NCBI RefSeq assembly: GCF_024357955.1
Contig: NZ_JANEYT010000027.1
Location: 1-64,000 of the forward strand
DNA length: 64,000 nucleotides
Direction of reading: 5' to 3'
Source: Photobacterium pectinilyticum
GTDB lineage: Bacteria > Pseudomonadota > Gammaproteobacteria > Enterobacterales > Vibrionaceae
A program made the position numbers and the translations under genes. Below the pieces are notes generated by a model, which worked only from the letters and a program-made list of their open reading frames with translations, was not told the DNA's origin and did no database searches. This document shows, piece by piece, positions 1-9,583 of the stretch (position 1 is its first letter; each line of letters opens with the position of its first letter).

Positions 1-95
1 AACTAGAAATCAACTAGTTGGGATTATCGCCTAACTGCAGGATCGTTCAAGTTAGCTTAAACGATCGGCATTAGTCCTTATGACGGCTTTTTGTT

Positions 96-146
96 TATAC
101 CAACCGACATAAATATTTGATCAACGACTTATCCAAATTGGTATTA
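96..146. repeat. MITE-like element, 51-bp short form (copy 1)
   Basis: Begins TATACCAACC and ends TTGGTATTA, so the ends are inverted repeats (TACCAA...TTGGTA). The interior keeps only AAATATTTGATCAACGACTT. Compared with the 165-bp copies at 1004-1168 and 49121-49285 it looks like an internal deletion joined at a TTGATCA direct repeat. Its orientation is opposite to copy 2, and the two bracket the exported protein gene at 274-834. Confidence 0.85.
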
Positions 147-273
147 CTCCCCCCACTTCTCTACCAGCGCGAATTTCCATTCAATACCTGTATAGCCCCT
201 ATACTTTATGTTGTCATTACCCAATGACAAATCAATCCATGATGATAATTTCAAACTAGGTGGAGAAATAATC

Positions 274-834
274 ATGGTCAATTTTTTAAAATCAGCTCTT
301 TGTATATCTGCAGTACTTTCAACCAGCCTGATTGCGATTCCTGCAATTGCAGAAGACAGTAAGATGGCAGAAGACTTGATGACCGAAAAAATAGGTCGAG
401 CCAAGTCTGCCGCCCCTGCCTCTATCAGTGGCGATGCAACAATTGTTGTTGATGGCAAGGTTGTGGTTGAAGGCTCAAACGGTTGGACATGTATGCCTGA
501 TACGTTCCCTGATGATGGTATGCCTATGTGCAACGATGCGGTTTGGATGGAAATGCTCACGGCGATGGTCAACAAGAAAGATTTCACAGCAACAAAAATT
601 GGGATTTCCTACATGTTGCAAGGTGACCGTGGCGCCGGAGTCAGTAACTCCGATCCTTATCACTCCGATCCTAAGTCCGCTGATGATTACGTAGAGACAG
701 GGCCGCACCTCATGATCATTGTGCCAAAAGCCATGCTTGAAGGGATTACCGATGATCCGACCACCGGCGGGCCTTACGTCATGTGGAAAGACACACCTTA
801 CGTGCACATCATGGTACCGGTTGCCGACAAGTAA
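274..834 (+). CDS. Exported protein of unknown function
   Basis: I do not recognise a named family. The ATG at 274 follows AGGTGGA and gives a 186-residue protein. An upstream in-frame start at 208 would put 22 polar residues before the signal peptide, so it was not used. The N-terminus is a clear signal peptide (positively charged start, hydrophobic stretch, AIPAIAED cleavage region), so the mature protein should be periplasmic. The mature part has two cysteines close together (WTCMPD and PMCNDA), which could form a disulphide, and a C-terminal half rich in Gly, Pro and Asp ending in VHIMVPV. It stands alone between two MITE-like elements and is followed by a terminator-like hairpin. No catalytic motif is visible. 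Confidence 0.8.
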   Translation: MVNFLKSALCISAVLSTSLIAIPAIAEDSKMAEDLMTEKIGRAKSAAPASISGDATIVVDGKVVVEGSNGWTCMPDTFPDDGMPMCNDAVWMEMLTAMVNKKDFTATKIGISYMLQGDRGAGVSNSDPYHSDPKSADDYVETGPHLMIIVPKAMLEGITDDPTTGGPYVMWKDTPYVHIMVPVADK

Positions 835-879
835 CCCCCATAACTATGAGTGCCGTAACAAACAATCCGCGCACAATCA

Positions 880-905
880 GCCCAGCTATCAATAGCTGGG
901 CTTTA
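880..905 (+). terminator. Hairpin terminator after the exported protein gene
   Basis: GCCCAGCTAT-CA-ATAGCTGGGC is a perfect ten-base-pair stem followed by TTTAT. It lies about 45 bp after the stop codon at 834. The T-tract is short. Confidence 0.6.
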
Positions 906-1003
906 TGCAAAGATAAGACAATGCCCCAGCCTAAACCTGAATAAGCTATTCATTATTCTTAATGATTAGTGCATGGCTTAATCACGCTTTTCGTTTGTAG
1001 TTC

Positions 1004-1168
1004 TAATACCAATCTGGCTAAGTCGTTGATCAAGTATTTGCACTGGAAAAACCGTTGTTATCAAGGCAGAGATTGCCGTAACTAGTGGCTCTAATTACAA
1101 AATATCTAACGCAGAGAACAGCGATTTTAACCAGCAAGACTGATCAAATATTTATGTAGGTTGGTATA
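1004..1168. repeat. MITE-like element, 165-bp full form (copy 2, reverse orientation)
   Basis: Begins TAATACCAATCTGG and ends GTAGGTTGGTATA. Its reverse complement matches the 165-bp copy at 49121-49285 with only a handful of differences over the whole length, including the ends and a core containing TTAGATATTTTGTAATTAG. No open reading frame is inside. It ends 15 bp before the start codon at 1184, so it forms the immediate upstream region of the efflux operon. Confidence 0.9.
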
Positions 1169-1183
1169 AGGTAGGTTGGCGTA

Positions 1184-2362
1184 ATGATCAGTGTTAAGCA
1201 GCAACTGTTACAACCGTTCTCTTTGTCTTTGGCCCTATTAAGCTTGGTGTTTATACAAGGCTGTGAAGATAAGGAAGCTGCACCACCTCAAGGGCCACAA
1301 TACGATATCGGCTATGTCACAGTAGTGTCTAAGTCGGTCGAACTACGTGATGAAATGCCGGGAAGAACAGTCGCTTCTTACGAAGCTGAAGTACGCCCGC
1401 AGGTGGGTGGCATTATCCTCAAGCAGCTGTTTGAGGAAGGTACAATGGTACAGAAGGGACAACCTCTATACCAAATAGATCCGGCGCCATTCCAGCTTTC
1501 CTTGGACCAAGCACAATCTGAACTAAATAAAGCTTCGGCGAATCTAGCTACAGCAAGAAACCGTGCAGACCGCTACCGCCGCCTAGTCAGAGAAAAAGCC
1601 GTTTCAAGGCAGGATTATGACGATGCTGTTGCGACATACCAAGAAGCACAATCGAATGTCGCCAGTGCGAAGGCCGGTGTTGAAAACGCCAAAATTAACC
1701 TTAACTACACCAAAGTCAACGCCCCGATAGATGGTCGTGCTGGCCGCTCATCCGTCACAGCAGGTGCTTTGGTCACCGCGAACCAATCTGCACCTCTGGT
1801 TACGGTGCAAACGTACAACCCGATGCACGTCGACCTGACAGCGTCAAGCACTGAGCTTTTACTGTATCGACGAGAGTTAGTACAAGGGGCTTTCAAGCAG
1901 ACAAAAGCAGAGCTTGGCGATATTCAACTTTCCCTTGAAGACGGCACGACATACGACAAATTAGGCACTATCCTGTTTTCTGATATCAACATTGATGAAA
2001 CAACGGGCTCGTTTGTTCTTAGAGTTTCCTTCCCCAATCCACAGCAAATTCTTCTTCCCGGCATGTTCGTTAGGGCATCACTGCCTCGAGGGATTGTCGA
2101 TAGCGCTATTTTGATCCCAGCCAAAGCCTTAACCCGGACACCAAAAGGTGAGGCACAGGTGAGCGTTATTGGCCAAGACAATAACGTTGAAGTCCGAACC
2201 GTCAAAACTGAACGGCTTATAAATAATCACTGGTTGATCACTCAGGGGTTAAACGTTGGCGAGAAAGTCATTGTCGATGGTTTGCAGTTTGTCCGCTCAG
2301 GGGCACCTGTTAGTAAGTCGCATGAAATAAGCACCTCAACGACTAACAATCCTTCGAAGTAA
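1184..2362 (+). CDS. RND efflux periplasmic adaptor (membrane fusion protein)
   Basis: Adaptor subunit of a tripartite resistance-nodulation-division pump, joining the inner-membrane pump to the outer-membrane channel. The 392-residue protein has a lipoprotein-type signal ending FIQGC (Cys27), then the AcrA/MexA pattern: a lipoyl half (VRPQVGGIILKQLFEEGTMV), a long alpha-helical hairpin (about residues 100-165, QSELNKASANLATARNR), the second lipoyl half (NYTKVNAPIDGRAGRSSV) and beta-barrel and membrane-proximal domains. Length matches the family. The pump gene follows after 13 bp. AGGTAGG upstream is a plausible ribosome site. The start lies 15 bp after a MITE-like element, so the promoter may be inside or beyond it. 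Substrate cannot be read from sequence. Confidence 0.93.
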   Translation: MISVKQQLLQPFSLSLALLSLVFIQGCEDKEAAPPQGPQYDIGYVTVVSKSVELRDEMPGRTVASYEAEVRPQVGGIILKQLFEEGTMVQKGQPLYQIDPAPFQLSLDQAQSELNKASANLATARNRADRYRRLVREKAVSRQDYDDAVATYQEAQSNVASAKAGVENAKINLNYTKVNAPIDGRAGRSSVTAGALVTANQSAPLVTVQTYNPMHVDLTASSTELLLYRRELVQGAFKQTKAELGDIQLSLEDGTTYDKLGTILFSDINIDETTGSFVLRVSFPNPQQILLPGMFVRASLPRGIVDSAILIPAKALTRTPKGEAQVSVIGQDNNVEVRTVKTERLINNHWLITQGLNVGEKVIVDGLQFVRSGAPVSKSHEISTSTTNNPSK

Positions 2363-2375
2363 ATAGGACGGGGTC

Positions 2376-5300
2376 ATGGCACATTTTTTTATACAACGAC
2401 CTGTTTTCGCGTGGGTGCTTGCAATTATGGTGATGCTTGCAGGCATTATCTCGATTATCCTGCTGCCTATTGCTCAATATCCGACCATCGCGCCACCGGC
2501 GATACAAATTTCGGCCACTTACCCTGGCGCCTCGGCAAAAACTGCAGAAGACTCGGTGACACAGGTGATAGAACAACAGATGAACGGGCTCGATAACCTG
2601 TTGTACATGTCATCGACTTCCGATTCATTCGGTAATATTACGACCACCTTAACTTTCGGTGCGGGTACCGACCCTGATATTGCGCAAGTACAGGTACAAA
2701 ACAAGTTATCAGTTGCCACCCCCTTACTGCCACTTGAAGTACAGAACCAAGGGGTAAAAGTAGAAAAAGCGAGTAACTCAATCTTGATGGTAATCGGGTT
2801 TGTCTCCGATGACCCTTCTTTAACCAATGAAGACATTTCAGACTATGTTTCCAGTAATGTGCTGGATCCCCTCAGCCGGGTAGATGGCGTTGGTCAAACC
2901 CAGCTTTTTGGGGCTGAATATGCAATGCGGATATGGCTCAACCCGTACCAGTTGGAAAACTATGATTTAATGCCATCCGATATTGTGGCCGCTATTCAAG
3001 AGCAAAATGCCCAAGTTTCAGCCGGACAACTCGGCGCAGCACCTGCGGTCCAAGGCCAACAACTCAATGCCACCATTACGGCTCAGTCCAGATTGCAAAC
3101 TGTAGAGCAATTCAAAAAGATTTTGCTCAAGGTCAACCCTGACGGCTCTCAGGTTCTGATGGAAGATGTTGCCAAAGTTCAGTTAGGCTCAGCCTCATAC
3201 CAAACCGTTTCCAACTACAACAAGCAGCCAGCCACCGGTATTTCTATTGCGCTTGCAACAGGTAAAAATGCCTTAGAAACTGCCGATGCCGTCAGGGCAA
3301 AACTCGCAGAGCTCGTCCCGTTTTTCCCTGAGGGGATCACCATTGTTTATCCTTACGATACCACTCCCTTTATTGAAATCTCGATTGAAGAAGTGGTAAA
3401 AACCCTACTTGAAGCGATCTTCCTCGTTTTCTTGGTTATGCTGTTGTTCTTGCAAAGTTTCAGAGCAACGCTGATCCCAACGATTGCTGTACCTGTTGTG
3501 GTACTCGGCACCTTTGCCGTACTGCTCACTCTCGGATATTCGATCAACACACTCACTATGTTCGCGCTGGTTTTGGCTATTGGCCTGCTGGTGGATGATG
3601 CCATCGTAGTTGTTGAGAACGTTGAACGGATCATGGAGGAAGAAGGGTTAGAGCCTAGGGAGGCAACCGAAAAGTCCATGACTGAAATTACCAGCGCTCT
3701 CGTTGGTATTGGTATGGTGCTCTGTGCTGTATTTATCCCCATGGCTTTCTTTGCTGGTTCAACTGGAGCAATTTATCGTCAGTTTTCCATTACCATAGTA
3801 ACCGCAGTTGCACTCTCGGTAATGGTTGCGATTATCCTAACTCCGACCTTATGCATCAGCCTACTCAATAGTTCCGACGGGCATAAAACAACGGGGTTTG
3901 CAGGCTGGTTTAACCGCAACTTCAACAAAGCGACGGAGAAATATACCTCAGCAGTCACTTTCATTACTCACCGCAGCTTTCGCTTTTTGTTGATTTACCT
4001 AGGGATAGGCGTTGTGATGGCTTTACTGTTTTTACGCCTTCCAAGTGGTTTCCTTCCCGATGAAGACCAAGGCACCATGATGAGTATGGTGCAGTTGCCC
4101 AGTGGCTCAACCCAAGAGCAAACCTTGAACATCCTCGATAAAGTTGAGGATCATTTCCTCGAAACAGAAAAGAAAAATGTAAAATCTGTCTTCTCTGTTT
4201 CAGGCTTTAGTTTCGCTGGTTCCGGTGCAAATACCGGCATGATGTTCATTTCACTCAATGACTGGAGTGAGCGCACAGCAGAAAGCGACAAGGTCAATGC
4301 TATTGTTGGTCGTGCGATGAAGGCTTTTACCGAAATACCGCAGGCGTTAATCTTTGCCTTTGCCCCTCCCGCTATTATGGAGCTCGGTAACGCCACCGGC
4401 TTCGACATGTTTTTGCAAGACCGCTCAGGCCTCGGTCATGAAAAAATGACTGATGCGCGTAATCAATTATTGGGAGTGGCAGCTCAAAACCCTAAACTAT
4501 TTCAAGTTAGGGCTAATGGGCTTAGTGACACACCGCAATATCATATCCAAATTGACCAACTCAAAGCGCGGGCACTTGGAGTCTCCATCAGTGACATCAA
4601 CAGCACACTCGGTACCGCTTTGGGGAGTAACTACGTCAATGACTTCGTTGATCGGGGCCGAATAAAACAAGTCTATGTGCAAGCCGACATGCCCTTTCGC
4701 ATGAACCCAGAAGACATCATGGAATGGAAAGTCAGGAACCAGTCTGGCGAAATGGTGGCCATGCGGGTGTTCAGTAAGGGTGAATGGACCTACGGCTCCC
4801 CCCGACTCGAGCGTTACAACGGCACATCGGCCATGGAAATTCTAGGAGAGCCCGCTCCCGGCATCAGTACCGGTGAAGCCATGTTGGAAATGGAGCAGAT
4901 CGTGAACCAATTACCCAAAGGGGTCGGACTGGAATGGACAGGCATGTCTTATCAAGAAAGGATCTCGAGTGGTCAGGCACCACTGCTCTATGCCCTGTCC
5001 ATCCTCATCGTTTTCCTCTGCCTTGCTGCACTTTATGAAAGCTGGGCAGTCCCCTTCTCCGTTATCCTCATTATCCCCCTTGGTGTATTGGGTGCGGTAT
5101 CAGCGACCTTGCTGTTTGGGCTCGAGAATGATGTCTATTTTCAGGTTGGCTTACTGACAACCATTGGCCTTGGTTCAAAGAACGCCATCATGATTGTGGA
5201 ATTTGCCAAATCGTATCATGACTCAGGTGAGGACATGTTCAAAGCAGCCATTCATGCCGCCAAAATCCGTCTGCGCCCAATTTTAATGACCTCTCTCGCT

Positions 5301-5507
5301 TTTGGTATGGGGGTTGTCCCCTTGGCGATATCTAGCGGAGCAGGTTCAGGTGCACAGAATGCGGTAGGTACAGGGGTTCTTGGTGGGGTTATTACCGCAA
5401 CCTTCCTCGGAATCTTCTTTGTGCCGTTGTTTTTTGTTGCCGTGACACGGGTATTCTACGGATCAGACAAACCATCAGCCCCTGCAGAGGAGACCACGAA
5501 TGACTAG
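2376..5507 (+). CDS. RND multidrug efflux pump, HAE1 family (AcrB/MexB-like)
   Basis: Inner-membrane proton/drug antiporter, 1043 residues, the usual AcrB length. Visible landmarks: N-terminal helix [17 protein letters not shown], porter-domain start [19 protein letters not shown], transmembrane helix 4 with the proton-relay Asp pair ([16 protein letters not shown]), and helix 10 with the relay Lys ([16 protein letters not shown]). The large periplasmic loops lie at about 30-330 and 560-870. The C-terminus is short and polar. The reading frame overlaps the outer-membrane factor gene by 8 bp, so the three genes form one operon. Family known to expel lipophilic drugs, dyes and bile salts; the substrate here is not known. 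No dedicated regulator gene is next to it. Confidence 0.96.
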   Translation: MAHFFIQRPVFAWVLAIMVMLAGIISIILLPIAQYPTIAPPAIQISATYPGASAKTAEDSVTQVIEQQMNGLDNLLYMSSTSDSFGNITTTLTFGAGTDPDIAQVQVQNKLSVATPLLPLEVQNQGVKVEKASNSILMVIGFVSDDPSLTNEDISDYVSSNVLDPLSRVDGVGQTQLFGAEYAMRIWLNPYQLENYDLMPSDIVAAIQEQNAQVSAGQLGAAPAVQGQQLNATITAQSRLQTVEQFKKILLKVNPDGSQVLMEDVAKVQLGSASYQTVSNYNKQPATGISIALATGKNALETADAVRAKLAELVPFFPEGITIVYPYDTTPFIEISIEEVVKTLLEAIFLVFLVMLLFLQSFRATLIPTIAVPVVVLGTFAVLLTLGYSINTLTMFALVLAIGLLVDDAIVVVENVERIMEEEGLEPREATEKSMTEITSALVGIGMVLCAVFIPMAFFAGSTGAIYRQFSITIVTAVALSVMVAIILTPTLCISLLNSSDGHKTTGFAGWFNRNFNKATEKYTSAVTFITHRSFRFLLIYLGIGVVMALLFLRLPSGFLPDEDQGTMMSMVQLPSGSTQEQTLNILDKVEDHFLETEKKNVKSVFSVSGFSFAGSGANTGMMFISLNDWSERTAESDKVNAIVGRAMKAFTEIPQALIFAFAPPAIMELGNATGFDMFLQDRSGLGHEKMTDARNQLLGVAAQNPKLFQVRANGLSDTPQYHIQIDQLKARALGVSISDINSTLGTALGSNYVNDFVDRGRIKQVYVQADMPFRMNPEDIMEWKVRNQSGEMVAMRVFSKGEWTYGSPRLERYNGTSAMEILGEPAPGISTGEAMLEMEQIVNQLPKGVGLEWTGMSYQERISSGQAPLLYALSILIVFLCLAALYESWAVPFSVILIIPLGVLGAVSATLLFGLENDVYFQVGLLTTIGLGSKNAIMIVEFAKSYHDSGEDMFKAAIHAAKIRLRPILMTSLAFGMGVVPLAISSGAGSGAQNAVGTGVLGGVITATFLGIFFVPLFFVAVTRVFYGSDKPSAPAEETTND

Positions 5508-7041
5508 AACCACGTCGCTGGCATTCTGCATATACCTGACTACCAGCCTAGCCGGCTGCACCAATTTCATCCCGAGTTACCAGCAACCCGTTGCGCCCGT
5601 CGAATCGGGCTGGCCTGTGGATGAGAGTGCCAATAACTTCTCTATCTATACTGGGAGTAATGTCCCAGGCACCTCAGTTCCAAACGCTTCGGATACTCTA
5701 GCACCTGGACCAGCAACATCGGTCAACCGAGTTTCTCCCTATGAAGACTGGCGGGCATTTATTCAGAGCAATAAGCTTACTAACGTTATAGAACTTGCCC
5801 TTCGCAACAATCGTGATGTGCGTATTGCTGTTTTAAATATCCAGCGCGCAGAAGCTCAATACGGTATCCAGCGAGCAAACCGCTTACCCAATATTGATCT
5901 AGGCGTAACCGGTGCCAACCAGCGCTTGTCTGAAAACGTGAATAATGGTAACTCGACGATTAGCCGCCAGTACAGCGTAGATCTTGGCGTCAGTAGTTAT
6001 GAAATTGATTTCTGGGGCAGAATTCAGAGCTTAGAACAACAAGCGCTGGAGCAATACCTATCCACGATCGAAGCACGTAAAAACACCCAGCTCAGTTTGA
6101 TCAGCAGCGTGATTGAATCATATCTCACCCTGATTGCCGATCAACGCTTACTACGTTTAGCGGAAGATACCCTTAGGGTGCAACGAGACTCTCTGGCCCT
6201 GACTGAAAAAAGCTTCAACAGTGGTGTTGCAACAGGGTTGGACGTTGCCCAGGCAAAAACAACTGTTGCTACCGCGCTCAAAGATGTGGCTGTTTTCACT
6301 AGCCAAGTGGATGTAGACATCAATGCACTGAATACCTTGGTAGGTAAAGCTGTCCCCATTCACCTTCTTCCCCAGTTAACGGATAATATCGGATTTGCCC
6401 CAGTCCATGTCGGTGTACCGTCAGATGTACTTCTACGTCGACCCGATATCTTATCTGCCGAACACCAACTACGTTCTGCTAACGCAAACATAGGTGCAGC
6501 GCGCGCGGCCTACTTCCCGACTATTTCTCTCACGGCAACAGGTGGTCTACTCAGCGCTTCGGCCGACGATCTGTTTTCCGGAGATAGTCGAAGTTGGGTA
6601 TTCACGCCTAACCTTGTTTTACCCATCTTCAATTGGGGTGAGCTGGATAGTCAGTTAGATGTGTCTATTGCTGATCAACAAATTGCCTTAAATCAGTATG
6701 AACTCGCCATACAAACCGCGTTCCGCGAAGTATCAGATGCCTTGGCGAACCAAGCCACGATAAATGATCAGGTATCAGCACAGCAGATGCTGGTTGATGC
6801 CACCGGAGAGAGCTTCAGGTTATCGAACCTACGTTTTGATGAAGGGGTTGATGACTACTTTACGGTGCTAGATTCACAGCGAGAGTACTACACCGCCCAA
6901 CAAGAGTTGATAAACACTAAGCTCTCAGAAGAGCTAAATCTGGTGACACTATACAAAGTGCTCGGAGGTGGGTGGGTAGAAACTGATGTACCAATACCTG
7001 ACTCATTGCCTTCAACAGGAGCCTTATACGAAAGCCAATGA
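5500..7041 (+). CDS. RND efflux outer-membrane factor (NodT/OprM-type lipoprotein)
   Basis: Outer-membrane channel of the same tripartite pump, 513 residues. The signal peptide ends with a lipobox (SLAGC, Cys20), as in OprM/NodT proteins. Two outer-membrane efflux repeats follow, each with long alternating helices; typical strings are [39 protein letters not shown] and, in the second half, [20 protein letters not shown] and [15 protein letters not shown] Ser/Thr/Pro-rich linker lies between the lipid anchor and the first repeat (about residues 30-80). The start overlaps the end of the pump gene. Membership of the family is certain; partner specificity is inferred from the operon. Confidence 0.95.
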   Translation: MTRTTSLAFCIYLTTSLAGCTNFIPSYQQPVAPVESGWPVDESANNFSIYTGSNVPGTSVPNASDTLAPGPATSVNRVSPYEDWRAFIQSNKLTNVIELALRNNRDVRIAVLNIQRAEAQYGIQRANRLPNIDLGVTGANQRLSENVNNGNSTISRQYSVDLGVSSYEIDFWGRIQSLEQQALEQYLSTIEARKNTQLSLISSVIESYLTLIADQRLLRLAEDTLRVQRDSLALTEKSFNSGVATGLDVAQAKTTVATALKDVAVFTSQVDVDINALNTLVGKAVPIHLLPQLTDNIGFAPVHVGVPSDVLLRRPDILSAEHQLRSANANIGAARAAYFPTISLTATGGLLSASADDLFSGDSRSWVFTPNLVLPIFNWGELDSQLDVSIADQQIALNQYELAIQTAFREVSDALANQATINDQVSAQQMLVDATGESFRLSNLRFDEGVDDYFTVLDSQREYYTAQQELINTKLSEELNLVTLYKVLGGGWVETDVPIPDSLPSTGALYESQ

Positions 7042-7127
7042 AAAAGTGGTAGTGAATTGTTCTAATTACATAAACTTTGACGCTTCACAACAATCATATA
7101 TAACGCTGATCGTACCTCTCTTGACTT

Positions 7128-7144
7128 ATGTAATTAAATTACAT
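7128..7144. promoter_or_regulatory. 17-bp perfect palindrome, possible operator
   Basis: ATGTAATTAAATTACAT is perfectly symmetrical around one base. A near-identical palindrome, TGTAAATTAATTACA, lies at 7233-7247 next to the ribosome site of the mini-ORF at 7261. The binding protein is unknown; spacing does not fit the TyrR consensus. Confidence 0.5.
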
Positions 7145-7179
7145 GACACCCGATCACGCATGATAATAAACGCTTGAAT

Positions 7180-7195
7180 AGTGACCTAAGTCACA
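7180..7195. promoter_or_regulatory. CRP-like site
   Basis: AGTGACCTAAGTCACA matches the CRP consensus TGTGA-N6-TCACA at nine of ten positions. It lies 65 bp before the mini-ORF at 7261, a usual activating distance when the transcript starts close to the gene. Confidence 0.5.
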
Positions 7196-7232
7196 CTAAA
7201 ATTCTCCTTGTGGTAGCAATACAGCCACAAAC

Positions 7233-7247
7233 TGTAAATTAATTACA
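7233..7247. promoter_or_regulatory. Second copy of the TGTAA-N5-TTACA palindrome
   Basis: TGTAAATTAATTACA differs at one position from the reverse complement of the core of the palindrome at 7128-7144. It abuts the AAAGGAG ribosome site at 7247-7253, so a bound protein here could block translation or transcription of the mini-ORF. Confidence 0.45.
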
Positions 7248-7260
7248 AAGGAGTTACCCC

Positions 7261-7341
7261 ATGACTTATGATTCTCTTATGGCAATGCACTATATCGTTT
7301 CTAAGCGCGTTAAAGCCCAAACAAAGCAGAAGCGTAAATAA
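7261..7341 (+). CDS. Putative 26-residue small protein
   Basis: ATG at 7261 follows a strong ribosome site (AAAGGAG, 7-bp gap) and the frame runs to TAA at 7339. The product MTYDSLMAMHYIVSKRVKAQ continues into a Lys/Arg-rich tail (TKQKRK). It is not part of the efflux operon: more than 200 bp of AT-rich DNA with a CRP-like site and paired palindromes separates them, and a hairpin terminator follows. Those signals make translation plausible. It could be a small regulatory or membrane-associated protein or a leader peptide; no structural gene follows on this strand, which argues against a leader. I do not recognise the family. Confidence 0.55.
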   Translation: MTYDSLMAMHYIVSKRVKAQTKQKRK

Positions 7342-7414
7342 GCCAGCAATTCCTTAGCGCTCAATTTTCAGCTCTGAGCAAAACAGAACACAAATCATCA
7401 CTATCAAATAATAT

Positions 7415-7446
7415 AAATCCTCCCCCTCAGGGGGTGTTGATTTAAA
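7415..7446 (+). terminator. Hairpin terminator after the mini-ORF
   Basis: CCCCC-TCA-GGGGG stem (7422-7434) with partial extension on both sides (AATCCT / TGTTGATT), followed by a short T-rich stretch. It lies about 75 bp after the mini-ORF stop. Confidence 0.55.
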
Positions 7447-7527
7447 TAGCTTCCCCGCCTACTTCTTATTTTTTTCATATACCGTACAACAACTCGGCGA
7501 GCACCCCAACACCAACCCAAGTGGTTT

Positions 7528-7619
7528 TATACCAACCTACATAAATATTTGATCTGTCTTGATAGCAACGATTTTTCCAGTGCAAATACTTGATCAACGA
7601 CTTATCCAGATTGGTATTA
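7528..7619. repeat. MITE-like element, 92-bp medium form (copy 3)
   Basis: Same ends as the other copies (TATACCAACCTACATAAAT and CTTATCCAGATTGGTATTA). The right interior GCAACGATTTTTCCAGTGCA is the same as in the 165-bp copies, but about 73 bp from the middle are missing. The junction lies at a short TCTTGATA/CCTTGATA similarity, as expected for a deletion between direct repeats. It occupies most of the 404-bp gap between the mini-ORF and the BCCT gene, together with two terminators. Confidence 0.88.
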
Positions 7620-7684
7620 CAGCTAGATGCATGGTTTTCAGCGTTCTCTTTTTCTTTTAATTTAGCTGGCAGCCTGCTTTTAAT

Positions 7685-7723
7685 CATAAAAAAAGCGCAA
7701 GCCACACACGTTGGCTTGCGCTT
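7685..7723 (-). terminator. Rho-independent terminator of the BCCT gene
   Basis: On the minus strand AAGCGCAAGCC-AACGTGTGT-GGCTTGCGCTT is followed by a run of seven T. It lies 23 bp after the BCCT stop codon. Confidence 0.85.
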
Positions 7724-7745
7724 CAATGTTTCTTAAGTATTGTCT

Positions 7746-9320
7746 TTACGACTGACTAGCAACTTCTGCTTGTTCCCAGCCTTGCTGAGCTTGAGCTTCT
7801 GCTTCAGCCTTCTTGCCCTGCATTCGCAGAACAGCCAAAGGACCAGTGACCAATGTCACAGCCAACAGCATCGACACAGGAACCGCCGTGATCACAATGA
7901 ACGACTGCAACGCATTCAAGCCACCGTCACCCGCAAGCAACAGCACGCCCGCAATAACACCCATCGCCAACGCCCAGAACAGACGCTGTGATTTTGACGG
8001 CTGGCTATCGCCAGACACAACAAGCGCAATTGAGTAAGCCATTGAGTCACCCGTTGTAACAACGAATGTCGTCGTCAACACTAAGAACGCAGGGATCATT
8101 AGTTCGTTGAACGGCAATTGTGCCAACGATGCAAGTAATACCGCTGGTAGGCCAGAGTCAGCAAGCGGGCCTGAAATGGTTCCTGGAACCTGAAGTTCAA
8201 AGAAGATTCCTGTGCCGCCTAGAACGGTAAACCAGAAGTTAGTCACAATCGGTGCAGCCACCGCAATGGTCAAAATCAGCTCACGGATGCTACGACCTTC
8301 AGAGATGCGTGCGATGAAAATCGCCATCATAGGTGCAAAACCGATAAACCAACCCCAGAAGAACCACGTCCACCACTGGCTCCAAGCAGGGCTATCCGCA
8401 TTCACACTCATTTCGGGCAGATGCTGAATATAAGACGCGAAAGCCAGACCAAAGTGCTCAAAGATAAACTGGGTTGGGCCAAACACTAACATCACCATCA
8501 GGAGGGCAAAGGCACCCACGATGTTGAAACGGCTTAGCCACTGAAGACCTTTATCCATACCTGTGAAAGCAGAAAGCGAGTAGATCGCAACAACCACAGC
8601 CAAAATAACCATCTGGCTAGAAGAGTTGTTTTCGATATTTGCAACGACTTCTAGGCTGTAACCTAGTTGAGAAGCCAAGAAACCAATTGGACCGATTGTA
8701 CCTGCTGCAACAGCAATAATTGAGCATGCATCAATAACAGAACCCAACCAGTGGTTTTCTAGCTTGTCACCAACAATAGGATAAAGCAAAGCGCGTGGAC
8801 GTAGTTTTACCCCACCTTGGTGGTGCGCATACATCAACACAATCGTCGCTAGTGTGCCAAGACATGCCCAGGCCAAAAAGCCCCAATGCATAAAGCTTTG
8901 GCTAAGAGCAGGAACGACCGCAGCAGCAGACTCTGCTTGAACACCATCAAAGCTCGGTGGTGTCGTCATAAAGTGATAGATAGGCTCTGCAGCTGACCAG
9001 AACACACCACCACCTGCGAGCAGCGTACACATGATCATCGCCAACCAACGGAATGTACCAATTGTTGGCTTGCTGTTCACAGCACCTAGGCGTTGTTTGC
9101 CATATGGACTAACCGCTATCACTAGGGCAATAACGAAATTAATCACCATCAGCCATTGCCAAAACTGGCCAAAAGCAGCAGTAGAATAGGAAAACGCGGA
9201 ATCGATGATCTGGCTGACTAAAGTCAAATCATAGAGAGAAAAGAGGAGAAACAATCCTAGGAAACCAATACTTAGAACTGAAACTGTTTTGTCGCTACCT
9301 TTTAGGGTATTGCTTAGCAT
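7746..9320 (-). CDS. BCCT-family transporter (betaine/carnitine/choline type)
   Basis: Inner-membrane secondary transporter of quaternary-ammonium compounds or related zwitterions, 524 residues, about 12 hydrophobic segments. Two family signatures are clear: GMDKGLQWLSRFNIVGA and, in helix 8, the Trp-rich WWTWFFWGWFIGFAPMMAIF followed by ARISEGRSIRE. The ATG follows GTGAGATAATT. It is a single-gene unit with its own strong terminator. The family includes osmoprotectant importers (BetT, OpuD) and antiporters (CaiT); sequence alone does not decide. It lacks a long cytoplasmic osmosensing tail, since only about 35 residues follow the last helix. Confidence 0.93.
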   Translation of the reverse strand: MLSNTLKGSDKTVSVLSIGFLGLFLLFSLYDLTLVSQIIDSAFSYSTAAFGQFWQWLMVINFVIALVIAVSPYGKQRLGAVNSKPTIGTFRWLAMIMCTLLAGGGVFWSAAEPIYHFMTTPPSFDGVQAESAAAVVPALSQSFMHWGFLAWACLGTLATIVLMYAHHQGGVKLRPRALLYPIVGDKLENHWLGSVIDACSIIAVAAGTIGPIGFLASQLGYSLEVVANIENNSSSQMVILAVVVAIYSLSAFTGMDKGLQWLSRFNIVGAFALLMVMLVFGPTQFIFEHFGLAFASYIQHLPEMSVNADSPAWSQWWTWFFWGWFIGFAPMMAIFIARISEGRSIRELILTIAVAAPIVTNFWFTVLGGTGIFFELQVPGTISGPLADSGLPAVLLASLAQLPFNELMIPAFLVLTTTFVVTTGDSMAYSIALVVSGDSQPSKSQRLFWALAMGVIAGVLLLAGDGGLNALQSFIVITAVPVSMLLAVTLVTGPLAVLRMQGKKAEAEAQAQQGWEQAEVASQS

Positions 9321-9583
9321 AATTATCTCACGGTGTGTGTGAGGGACAGCACTCTAGCAGCTCATCCCCCAGCACACCAGTGAAATATTTCTGAAAGATT
9401 TATAATTACAACTCAAGCACCTAGCTAATAAAACTGTCATTTTTTAAAAATAGCTAGCCATAATAGGGAGTTATCGCATTCGTTACTTTCTATGCACCAA
9501 TTGTTTTGAACACGAAATATTTTTTGTGATGCAGTTCAAAATCACACCAAACACAACGTCATGAATTGCTCGTGATATTCACC

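Noticed and set aside
96..146. Short MITE copies read as terminators
   Set aside because: The inverted ends are far apart, no T-run follows, and the sequence recurs in longer forms with the same ends, which fits a mobile repeat.
208..273. Upstream extension of the first exported protein
   Set aside because: It would place 22 polar residues before a clear signal peptide, and the ATG at 274 has a good ribosome site.
7128..7247. TyrR boxes near the mini-ORF
   Set aside because: TyrR needs TGTAAA-N6-TTTACA; the arms here are TGTAA and TTACA only five bases apart.
9321..9583. CRP-like half-sites TGTGA and TCACA between BCCT and Gfo/Idh genes
   Set aside because: The half-sites are about 12 bp apart instead of 6, so they do not form a CRP site.
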